From Sternotherus odoratus (lineage: Eukaryota > Chordata > Testudines > Kinosternidae): a stretch of DNA of 64,000 bases. Below are positions 47,801-59,800 of this stretch, in pieces. The notes below the pieces were generated by a model, which worked only from the letters and a program-made list of their open reading frames with translations, was not told where the DNA came from and ran no database searches. The position numbers and the translations under genes were made by a program. Numbering within the stretch: position 1 is the first letter of the stretch; every line of letters starts with the position of its first letter. The stretch lies in contig JAVMKO010000001.1 of NCBI GenBank assembly GCA_032164245.1, positions 77,621,892-77,685,891 of the forward strand. The letters run 5' to 3'.

Positions 47801-50800
47801 CTTTACATCAGGGCAGACTGGGTCCACCCAATCTGAACCAGATTCAATTGTCTCCTTCATCAAACTTGCCCTCCTGGGAAGAGTCCTCCATCTTCTCTGC
47901 AGCTGAATGAAGACTGAGGCACATGCTGTAGAGGAAGTTGGAACAGGCTTGATTCAAAGCAGGGTTACTTGAAAGGAGAACAAAGAGATATAATGAGAAT
48001 GGAGATCTAGGCTGATGCATCCTCTCCAGGCTCAGGATTCTTCATATTTATTTGACAGGAGAGCATCAGCCTAAGGACAACAACTAACTGCACACAACAT
48101 CTCCATTGTCAAGACATGACACCCAGAGACTTGGGCCTCCAGGAGACTCAGGGGCATCTCAGACATTTGGGGATGAATAGCAAACTGCAGCGGAGAGCTG
48201 TCAGAGCAGTGCCATTCCAGGGGTTAACACTAAAGAGTGGCCAAAAAATTACCCAAAAAAGTGAGAATAACACAATCCCACAGGACTCTTTGTTACCTCT
48301 ACAATCCCAGGCATTTCCCTCCCTGGCTGTGAGGACTTCTCACCGAGACCCCTATAGAAGAGGATCATCACATTATAGTCCAGTGTCTTGTGGCCGCCTG
48401 TCCATCTATTCCCAGTCACAGACCACCTCCCTGACCAATTGAAATCACAAAACATCCCTGTTTTAACTATCACACCTGCTCACGTGGGCAAGCAATACTA
48501 GGATCACAGCAGATGTATTTTTAACTACTCTTGTAATGAGATGTAGCAGCTAGATACAAGGAGAGCCAATACCATGCAACTAGCCTGCTTGCTGCAGACT
48601 ATTAGCAAGTGCTCCATAAGTACAACCCCGCAAATCTGCGGATAGCCACTTTATATCCGCAGATATCAGCGGACCATGCTTGCAGATTGGATCCGGATAC
48701 AAAGGCACTGACAACTCATGCCTCTTGATACGGGGAACAGGATGACACAATCTAAAGGGGAGGAGACATGACCGCCCCATGTCTCCTCTGTCCAGCAACT
48801 GCCTGCGCCCAGCCCAACACCGCCACACACTCCCCACCCCACTAGATTTACCTGGTTGGGGGGAGGAGAAAGGGGGTCTGTCCTTCTTCCACTCTACCTC
48901 CCCCAACGTTCGGCTGCTCTCCCTCCAGCCGCTCTCCCTGGCAGCCGGGCCTGGGCGGGGAGCAGGAAGGAGCCACTTCTCATGCTGGCTGAAGCTGGCC
49001 ACTCTGGGTTGCTGACTCTGTGCAGTGCAGAGTCTGAGAGAGAGTCTAGCTGCGGGGTGGTGGCCTGCCCTGCCCCACCCCGTTCCCCTCCCCATCTGGC
49101 TGCCCAGGACAGGGGCTGAGTGAGCCAGAGTCCCTTCTCCTCCCCAGCATGTTTCCAGCTCCCTCAGCCCCTGTCCCTGGCAGAAAGCAGATGGAGTGGG
49201 GAGGACTGCCACCCAAGCCCAGCTCTCTCCCAGGCAGCCGCCTGCTGCCGGAGCAGCAACTTGGAGCATCTGATGTGAGAAGTGGTTGGTCCTGCCCCTT
49301 CTGCTCCCCACCTGTGCCTGGCTGCTAAGGACAGGGGCTAAGTGTGCAGGGGGCAGTGCATTGGGAGAAGGGAGCCCCTCTAACAGGCCACAGAGAAATA
49401 TGGGGGGAGGGAGGGACTTGACCCCACACGTCCCCCTACATGTCACCTATGCACCCAGGGCTCTATCCATAATCTCCCAAGCTTCGCTAGAAATGACTCA
49501 GCATACTGTATTTTGTTAGCGTTCTTACCCTGCCCATCTCTTCTAATCACTGCACAGATATTTACACAGATAGTATGTTCTGTTCTTGGTGTGCCAGGGC
49601 TCAAGTGAGGTGGAATCTGCTCTAACTTCTCCTCTCCATGGCATCAGTGTTATCACTCCATCACAGCAGAACCATTCTACTGAATCCGCAGAGGATGTTA
49701 ATTACTAAGGAACTTTTAAAACAAGTTCTGGCAAAGTCTGGAGTTCACTTTTCCATTACATGATCAGTTTCTCATCCCACCTCCATTCACCTAATTTTTC
49801 CTTTTCAATGACTAGGTCTTTCAACAAATGAAGGGAAATGGTACAGGCCTAACTGAGCAGAGGGTATTTCAGATCCATTTACATTTAATTCTGCTGCAAG
49901 TATAGGACATCTGGAAACTCTTGGTTTAGTTTCAACAGAGAAGACAGTACCTTTGTCCAGTGCAGAATTTGGCCTTCAGCTCCAATGCCAGTCGGATGAA
50001 AGAAGAGGATGCTAGAGAGAAGGCAGAGCAGGAGGAAAGAGAAACACATCATGAGAGCACAGAGTGCAGGACCCCATGTCACAAACAACTATCCCTGGCT
50101 TTTCAAAGCAAGAGCTGGCAAACAAGACAGGTCACCCAAGACAGAACACATCTGCCAGGCTCATTCTCTTTTAGGTTCCATGGGCAAATTATTTTTCCAG
50201 ATTTTGGAGAGAAGAGCATATCTGTCATTCACTGAGCCTACAGACTCTGTGGGAAAGGAGAATTAAACACTGCCAGGTATATTAGCTCAGGGTGAGAGTG
50301 AATTCCTCTTCATCTCTGACCCACAAGGCAGTAAAGAAGAGACAGACAATATATAGGAAATAAAACACTAAGATCCCATTGATTTGTTTTGTCTGATCTC
50401 CTGTCTCCAACAGTAGCCAATTCTGGAGGCTTCAGAGGAAAAATACAAAGCTCCCATAACCAGCCTAACTGAAGTGCTATGCTGTGGGGTAAACTCCTTC
50501 CCACATCCAGCAGATCTTGTTTTTAACCCTGGGTTTTATCCTAGTTAATCTAAGTGCAGATGCTAGTCTTACTCAGATAAATGGCTCTATGTTAAATCTT
50601 GCTACACTCTTTGCTTCAGTCATATCCAGCAGCAGCACGTTCCCCAGGCTAATCAGGTTATTCGCTGTGTAAAGAAGCACAGTGAATTGCGAAGTCAGAG
50701 TTCTGGCATACCCAGCTTCCTTGAGAATTTCTCATGCATACTCGGCACAACAGTGAACAGGGTGCTGAGGGCGGACATGAAAACCTCCATCAGAGCTGGG

Positions 50801-53800
50801 CTGGAAGTCCTTTCTGAGTGCTTCTGTGGGGAGAGGAAATGATTTTTAGCAAGCAAATGCCGTGTCCCTTTGTGCACAGGTGCTGACTTTCATTTTTCCA
50901 GGTGGGTGCTCCATTCCTGCTCTGCCCTGAGGCACCACCCCCACTCTACCCCTCCTCCAGTGCCCCACCCTTGCTCTACCTCTTCCCCCACAGCCCCACT
51001 CTCACTCCACCCCCTCCTCCGAGCACCTCTTGCCAGCTCCCAAATAGCTGATCAGCAGGGCCGGCCGAATAGCAGCTGTGGTTAGTGGGTGCTGAGCACC
51101 CACTAATTTTTTTCTGTAGGTGCTCCCCTCCCAGAGTACCCATGGAGTCAGCGCCTATGTCTTTGTAACATGCAAGCACACACAGAACAAATCAGTGATC
51201 TTTCCGTAAGTCTCACATGGTTACAAAGCCAGGCAAGTGTGACTGAAGTCAAACAGCCCTTGTTCCAATAAGACTGCTGACAGCAAGTATCCTGCCTCAC
51301 ACAGTGGCCTTTCCAAGGTGCTTCAGAGGCAGATTTAACAAATTCCCTCTCTAAACGATTGTTCCTAACTGCAACACTCTACACCAAGGAGAAAAATTCT
51401 TCCTAGTTGCAGCTGTTAATCAGTTTATGCCCCGAAGCATAACACTGATATATTGTGCCAGCAATGCCCCTCTGACATGTACATTGGCCAAACCGGACAG
51501 TCTCTACGCAAAAGAATAAATGGACACAAATCTGAGATCAGGAATCATAACATTCGAAAACCAGTAGGAGAACACTTCAGTCTCCCTGGACATTCTATTA
51601 CAGACTTGAAGATGTCAATTTTAAAACAGAAAAACTTCAAAAACAGACTCCAACGAGAAGGTGCCAAACTGGAATTAATTTACAAATTGGACACTGTCAA
51701 CCAAGGGTTAAACAAGGACTGTGAATGGCTTAGTGATTACACTAACTGAATCTATTTCCCTATGTTAAGTATCCTTCACACCTTCTTGTTAATTGCCTGA
51801 TATAAACCTATTTGATTATCACTACAAAAGTTTTTTTTTCCCTCCTGCTGATAATAGCTCATCCAAATTAAATAGCTCTTAGAATTGGTATGGTAATTTA
51901 CAACTTTTTCTGCTTTCTGTGTGTATAAATGCATCTTACTTCTGTGTGTTCCATCCTATGCATCCGATTAAGTGGGCTATAGCCCACGAAAGCTTATGCT
52001 GAAATATATTGGTTAGTCTATAATGTGCCACAACTACTTCTCGTTTTCTTCTCAGACTGAAATTGTCATTTTTAATCTACACAGAATCACACTAAATGTT
52101 CAGATACTGAGGCCCCAATTCACCAAAGGATTTAAGCGTGTGCTTTGATATCAATGGAACTTAAGCATGTGCTTAAATGTTTTGCTGAACAGAGACGGAC
52201 ATAAGCACTTAAGTGCTTTGCTCCTTATGGCCCTAAGTCTGTAAGGAGTGTAGTGACAGATTTGTAAGAAACATAGTACAAAGCTATGTGCATCTGCTCC
52301 TTCTTTTACCTTTATTCTTTGCCTTAGGAGCTATGTGCTTCAATAATGTCCTGTGGCTGCAAGTTCCACAGGTTAATCAATATACTGCATAAGTCTATGT
52401 GAAAAGGAACTTGCAAGTTATGTTGCTTGCCAGACGAGTGGCAGGACTTGAGAGAGGAGAAGAGGGAGTGTGGGTTATACATACATCACCTCCAGCACTG
52501 GCAAAACCTGTCATTTATTGTATCGTTGGGGGGGAGAGGGGCTATTTCAGAGACTTCATGGTCTGGGGACATTTGCTGTCCTCTGTATGAAGTGCAGGCA
52601 GGGCTTTGAGTTCGTACACCCTCCCTCTAGACTTCTCTCTTCCATTTCCCATAAGTCAAATAATTTAAGGATTGCCCAACGTGAGACAGAATATGTTACA
52701 ACTACATTTGTATGAGCTTGATGCACTGGTTTATCCCTAATTCTCCTCTCCCACACAAATACTCCTCAACAATCTCCCATAAGCATCTCTACTGCTTGGG
52801 TGTCCCTTATGCCTGAGGGATAGCATGGGGTCTGAACTAACCCTACCAGGACTATGGGAATGCAAAGGCTGTCACAAATCCTCAGCAGAAACTCAGAGAA
52901 GCTGCTCAGAGTATTCTCACTCGCCGAGCCGGGAGCGGTGAAAGCGTTCTCCTGCGCCAAGGGGTCACTTTGATATTCCACAGCTAACCTAGAAACAGAC
53001 ACATGGACATCAGAGAACGCACTCTCCTGCTTACTGCAGAACCTACAGTGTGTTACAACTCTAGCACCTGGTGGACCCCAGAGCTCTTCACATGCTGTAG
53101 GTACAGAGATCAGTCAGTGAAATGAGCTGTCTTGAGTGAAACCTGACAGCCACTTGAGCCAATGACACTACACAATAGTATCACAGGAGGGGAAAGAATT
53201 AAATGGAATTCCTGCTGCAGGGCGAGGAGACAATATCGTTTGGTTAAATGTACTGAGCCAGTTTGGAATTTGGCCTGAACACCAGGGCTAATGCCTCAAA
53301 TCTTATAAAAATGCCACAGGGTATCTAATGATCATAAGTGGCCATGAACCCAGTTTTGCTTTTCATCCCAAAACAAGTATTATAGCACAGCGCCCCCTAA
53401 CACTGTACCACGGCATTGTTTCAGCACAGACTAAAACAAGGGGGTTGGAAATGGAATACAATCCTCCACTCATTCAAGTTTAGCCACCAAATTTGGTTAG
53501 TGACCAGAAGTTGTTATTTTCCAACAGATGTTCAGGGGTCCATATGAAATGAGCTGGTGGGTCTCAGGCAAGTTTCTAATGGGACAGGTATGCGTCATAA
53601 AACCATCAAAACTGGTACTCAGTCCCCCTCCTTTTTGCATCTCAGTGTAGCCACAAAGGATTAAATAGGCCACTGGAGATTCTTCTTTTAGAAGTCCCTC
53701 TGGGTAGAGTCTGGGTAGAGTCACCATGAGGGGGACTATACTTTGCAACTTCCTGCGGTTTACATGTTATGTGGCTAACCAGACAACTTGAATCTCCAGC

Positions 53801-56800
53801 TTCAAGAGCACCACACACACATTGACCAATACATTTAATTAAAGAAAATCATCTCCATCCTCTGGCCAGCAGCTGGGTCGCAGAGGCATGGGGAGAGCAC
53901 CACTGACTGGATACATCCACTCTAGTGGCTTGAAGGGCACGGACAGTGATTCCTCTTAATAGTTCAGTCTGCTCTAGCATCTGGCTAACAGCTGGCAGAC
54001 TCACCAAAGAGCAGCCCTTCCACAAGTTGTGCTGACAAGTTATACTGTACTTTCACCTCATGCTGAAGAGAGACTAAAGAATGTTATCTAGGCACAGGGT
54101 GTGGGTGGGTGTGGGAAGGGGGGACTCACTCACCAGTGGACTAGACAGAGCCAGAACCAACCGAAATCCCCGTATCTCCTCACCTACAAGCATTTCTGAA
54201 GCCTTCCACAGAGCTGAGCAGGAACTGCCCTTGTCGCAAAACCGCTTTGCTCTGAGTGCTGTGCCCCGGGTGACTCTGGGAGATGGAGGAGAAAAGAGCA
54301 CCCTGTTAAAGGACAGGAGCAGGGACATATCCTCAAGAGCTTGTGTTTATATGCAAAACAAATTCAGGCTCTCCCCCAAAACCATCTCACCAACCAGGAG
54401 TGGGACAAAACCTGTAGCAAAACTCATTTAATCCACGATGGGTTCCTTTCTGTTCAATGTTATTACCCATCTTTACTTCTCTCATTGAGATTAGAGATGG
54501 AAAGGTCTATTAGATAATACCCTGCCCACTGGACAACACAATATATTGCCAACGGTCTGTCTGGTCCAGTTTTAAATGGCTCAGGTAATAAGGCTTCCAC
54601 CACTTTGATTTTCTCTTAACACAGTTTCATCTCATTACCTCTCGGACAACCCTGAACAATTCCTCTTCCTCCTCAGTGTTTACACTAATCAAGTTGCTTG
54701 TAGATTGTTATATCCCTCTTTAGACCCCAATCCTGTCGCTGACTGAATGGGCAGACTCCAGCTCCCATCGAGTCTGATGATTTCAATGTGGCTTCATGGG
54801 AGCACAAGAGTCTGCCTGCAACTCCTCAGTTTTAGCTCTTTGGTGAGCAAGGACATACATGGCTCTTTTAATCTTTCTTCATAAGTCAACCCCACCAGCC
54901 CCTTAATCATCGGTGTTGTTCTTCCCTGAATTCCCTCTGAATTGACAATATTTAAGAACAGTTACAGATTGGTGCCTGAGCAGTCTGAAAACTACATGTC
55001 CATGAGCCCCTTTCCCATCTGATGCTGAAATAACTTCCGCCTTATAAGAAGTATTTTCTGCTTTCCCTGAGTCAAAAGAAGTCAACACCTGGCTTCTTTT
55101 CCACAGTCCACTTCCCCCTCTATTAGAGATTCACTAGTGCTAGATCATGAAAAGCATAGACTGACATCTAAGGTCTAACCAAGCAGCATGACAGAACTTC
55201 ATAGTCCCCCATCAGATAATACAAAAGCAACAGCTGCTACGTGACCCAGACCATGCACTATTCTTTTAGAGAAGATTCAGCACCTACATTTCAGCCGGGT
55301 GCTCCTTTCATTACAGACACACCTGTGACATAAACCCATGTGCATAGAGATCTAAAACAGGGGTTCTTAACCTTCACGCTCGTGTTCAGTCACCTGTAAT
55401 CGCTCTTCCCCCTCCTCCTCCGATACACCTCTGGATCTTTGCCCAATTTCCCTTCAAGAGAAGAGGCCCAGCTTTGCAAGCCAAATGATTGCTAGTAGCT
55501 CTCTTGGTGGCGGGAAGGGGAGGGTCACAGCCCACAGAATGTGACCCTCTGAGTTTAAGGCAGAGTGAGGAATGTCACCGGTAATAAACATGAAAGAGGA
55601 AGCATGCTGTGAAGGAGCTTGAACTCTCTTATCATAGAATCTCAGAGTTGGAAGGGACCTCAGAAGATCATCTAGTCCAACCCCCTACTCAAAGCAGGAC
55701 CAATCCCATTTTTGCCCCCTATCCTTAAATGGCCCCCTCAAGGATTGAACCCACAATGCTAGGTTGGGGGGGGGGGGCAATGCTCAAACCACTGAGCTAT
55801 CCTTCTCTTGCTTGGAGCTGAGGACCCGTCATGGAGGGAGCAAACTCAGCCCTGAAGGAAGGAATGCCTTGCACCACTTCTTAGAAAACTTCCTCACATT
55901 TCCAGTGATTTGGCAGAAGCAAGAATGGCCTCCAGGGGGACCCATACCCAGCTTTCCTCAACTAGAGAGGAACTGAGGCCTTTCCAGAGGAGGAGGAATA
56001 AAGGGAAGCTGCGGGGATCAGTGAGGGCTACCCACCACCCATGGAAAAAGGGGGACGTGTGAGTGTACGCGGCATGCATATGCCCAGGTATATACAAAGG
56101 TAATCCTCCGCCACCCCTGCTGAGGAGCAGCAATGGTCCTCCTTGACTTACTGCAGGCCTCCTGTTAATAGGTGGCAGTGAGAGGTCAGCGCACCGCGTC
56201 AGCATAGTCTCAATCAGTTTCTGCAACTCCACATACTGTATTGGGGGGCAGCTCAAGTGGTCCTTCCTGTGGAGATGGGGAGAAAGATGAACAGCAGCTG
56301 GGACTTGGAAGAAGCCTCTGAATTTTCCCCATTGGAGCCAGAAGTCCCTAAAAGGTCACATGTCGTGGCAAGGTCAGCATGAAAAAAGACTTGATTGACA
56401 GCAGCACACCTTCACCAACTTGGTTCAGCCAAAGCATGGTGCAGCCACACTATACAGGATTAAAGCCTTCAGCCTGTAACTGGGCTGAAAGCAGCTGTGA
56501 TGGATTTGGACAGTCAGGAGTAGATCTGAAGAGGCCAATATGGATAAGACAGATGTGTCACATCCAAAATACATCTCTCCTGAAAGAAGCCTATCAGACC
56601 CCTTGCTGCTTACCTCAGAATAGCTGCCACAGCTTTCACAGCCTCTGCTGCTACCTCCAGCACCGGACATTTTACTGCCTCCACGAGAACACCAATGGCA
56701 TCTGTACACATGGCTAGATTTGTGAATAACTTGATTTCCACTGGCTGCCTGAGAAGGGGAAACAAGAAGCAAATGAGTAAAGCTTTGTGAACACCCCTGC

Positions 56801-59800
56801 CTGAAAAGAGAGTATCAAAAAATAAGACCATCTTGGTGTTTATTTCTCAAAAGACACTAAGGCTTACAGCTTCAGGCCATGCTACCAGACATCACACAGA
56901 GAAGTCCTAGCATTATACTGAGATAGTGACTCTCCTTGGATTACCTGTAGACTCCAGGCAAAACATTCATTCTGTCTATGAGTTTGTTATGGCTGGATCC
57001 CACCACCACCCATGACAGCCAAATGTCAAAAGGTTTGGAGAAAAACTTAAATGTGTGGATGGTAAACTGACTGGATCAGGAAATACTGGTCTGAAAACGT
57101 CAGGACAAACAGCCTCCCTACAAGAGAAAGAACTCACCTAAAATAGGATTTCACACCATGCTCAACACTCTGGTATCTGAATGCCTACCTGAAAACAGGT
57201 TTCAGAGTGGTAGCTGTGTTCGTCTGTATCAGCAAAAAGAATGAGGAGTCCTTGTGGCACCTTAGAGGCTAACAAATTTATTTGGACATAAGCTTTCATG
57301 GGCTAAAACCCATTTCCTCAGATGGATGGAGTGAAAAATACAGTAGATATATATATATACAGAGAACATGAAAAGATGGGGGTTGCCTTACCAACTCTAA
57401 CTAGCCAAATCAATTAAAGTGGGCTATTATCAGCAGGCGGAAAAATCACATTTGCAGTGGTAATCAGGATGGCACATTTGAAACAGTTGACAAGAAGGTG
57501 TGAGTAACAGTAGGGGGGGAAATAGTTTTTAGTTTGTATAATGACCCAGCCACTCCCAGTCTTTATTCAGGCCTAATTTGATGATGTGCAGTTCGCAAAT
57601 CAATTCCAGTTCAGCAGTTTCTCATTGGAGTCTGGTTTTGAAGGTTTTTTGGTGAAGAATTGCCACTTTTAGGTCTGTAATTGAGTGTCCAGGGAGGTGG
57701 AAGTGTTCCAACTGGTTCTTGAATGTTATAATTCTTGACATCTGATTTGTGTCCATTTATTCTTTTGCGTAGAGACTGCCTGGTTTGGTCAATGTACATG
57801 GCAGAGGGCACTGCTGGCAGATGATGGCATATATCGCATTGGTAGATGTGCAGGTGAACGAGCGGCTCCAGACCATTTGACCCTTTCAAAAAGTGAATGG
57901 ATTCCTTAGCGATGGATTCCTACAAATGCCATTAGCTTGGCAAGATATTATCCTCTCTTCCATTTGCAATGATTAATACAGAGATGTGTACTTTGAGCAA
58001 GATCTTTTCTCTTCCCATGTCCTGATCTCTCTCTTTCCGACAGATCCTGCACTGCCAACACCATCCTGTGCCAATAGCATCACATTTTTTTTATTGCTCC
58101 AGAAATGACCATAATGTCATGTCACAGAAATTCAGCTTGGGGAACTGAGCAAATAAAAAGGATGAGATACTGGGGTGGTGGAGAGGCAAAGAAATAAGCG
58201 GGGGATTAAAAACAGACACTACATGAATTCTCCTCTTTTGCGAAAGAGAAGAGTGATGGGAAACAAATTCCTATTTCAGCCTAGTGTTTCTTTTCTATGT
58301 AAAATATAACCCAGATGACAGGTGTTGGACTGAAAGCCCTGGCGGCTGTGCTCTCTGTTTAGCCATAGAGCAGCATAGGCAGTGCAGAGCTATTCACATA
58401 CACCAGGGGTCTCAAACTCAAATGACCATGAGGGCCGCATGAGGACTAGTGCACTGGCCCGAGGGCCGCACCACTGACACACACACATACCCTCGCTGCC
58501 CCGGCTCTGCCCCCACTCCACCCCTTCCATGAGGACTAGTGCACTGGCCCGAGGGCTGCACCACTGACACACACCCTGCCCTTGCTGCCCCGGCTCCGCC
58601 CCCACTCCACCCCTTCCAAGAGGTCCCACCCCTGCCCCACCTCCTCCTCTGAGCACGCAGCTCCCCATTCCCTCCTGGAAAGCGCTAGGCACCACCAACA
58701 GCTGTTTGGCAAACAAAGCAAGAGCAATATAGGAAGTCCAGAGCTAGAAACACGCGCGGCCCAGCCAGGCAGCAGAGAAACCTCTGCTTCTGGCCCCTCC
58801 GTCCTGCAAACTGCTATGGGGGGACCGGGGGGGAGGGGGGCGCCAGGAAGCTTGAAGGGCCGCAGGGAAGGGCTTTGCGGGCCGCATGTGGCCCCCGGGC
58901 CGCATGTTTGAGACCCCTGACATACACGGACCCAATCCCCTGGCTCCCCCCTCCTCTTCCCCACCAATGTGCCTCTGTCCTACCCTGGAGGTGTCCTTCC
59001 CAAGGCTGAGAGGACAGTTTACTCAGTCCATCCATTCTTTGCTGATACTGCCAAGGGAGCAATTGAGGGGCAGTTGTTTTGGTAGGTGGTGCGTGAGATG
59101 TGGATGTCAGTTTTATCTGAAACTTGCTCTCAGGCCCTTCTTTGGTGAACAGGTGCTCTCCCTTGCCTTCGCAATGTCCTCCAACTCAGTGACCTGTGAG
59201 TGAGCAGGAGGTCCCTTACCGCTTCAGTATCTCAGTGAACAGCAAGAGTCCCTGCTTGTGCAGCTCCACGTTATTCAGCTGCAGGATCTCTTTCAGGCTC
59301 CTCACCACAGACTCGATACCTGCAGAGGGGCATGCACTCACGAGAGGTCATCAGGGAGATTTTAACACACACACCAAAACCCCAGACGAGTTCTGATGGG
59401 GGGTGGGAGATGAATTTTCAAAGGGGGATGGGGGATCTGCTGACATTGGCAGGGCATAGGCAATGGCAGCAAAAAGTTCCCCATACACTCTGCTCCCTCC
59501 CAACATGTCTCAGTTTCCATTTGTAAGGGTCACATCTACATTTGAGCTGGAAGGTACGATTCCCAGCTCACATTGACGTACGGGCACTAGCTCTGCTTGA
59601 GCTAGCACCTAAAAATAGCAGCGTGGGTGCAGTGGCCTGAATGGCTGCTTGGGTTAGCTACTCCAAGTCCAATCCCACTCGCTCCTTGGGTACACACCCA
59701 GGTGGCTACCCCAAGCCACCGCCTGTGTCAGCACAGACAAGGTGCTAGTTTTTAGGAGCTGACTTGAACAGAGCTAGGGTGGGTACATCTACACAAACCA

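Noticed and set aside
48580..49446. 288-codon minus-strand open frame
   Set aside because: GC-rich low-complexity sequence, no domain, no splice context, and it lies between MEI1 exons w10 and w11 on the same strand. Probably repeat-derived.
55360..55560. 'acaggggttcttaaccttcac' looks like a hAT end
   Set aside because: No inverted partner end or 8-bp duplication found, so it is not called as an element.
58390..59062. Frames of 82-143 codons with Gly/Pro-rich sequence
   Set aside because: They lie in or run out of the hAT element at 58404-58919, whose tandem duplication creates repeated peptides.
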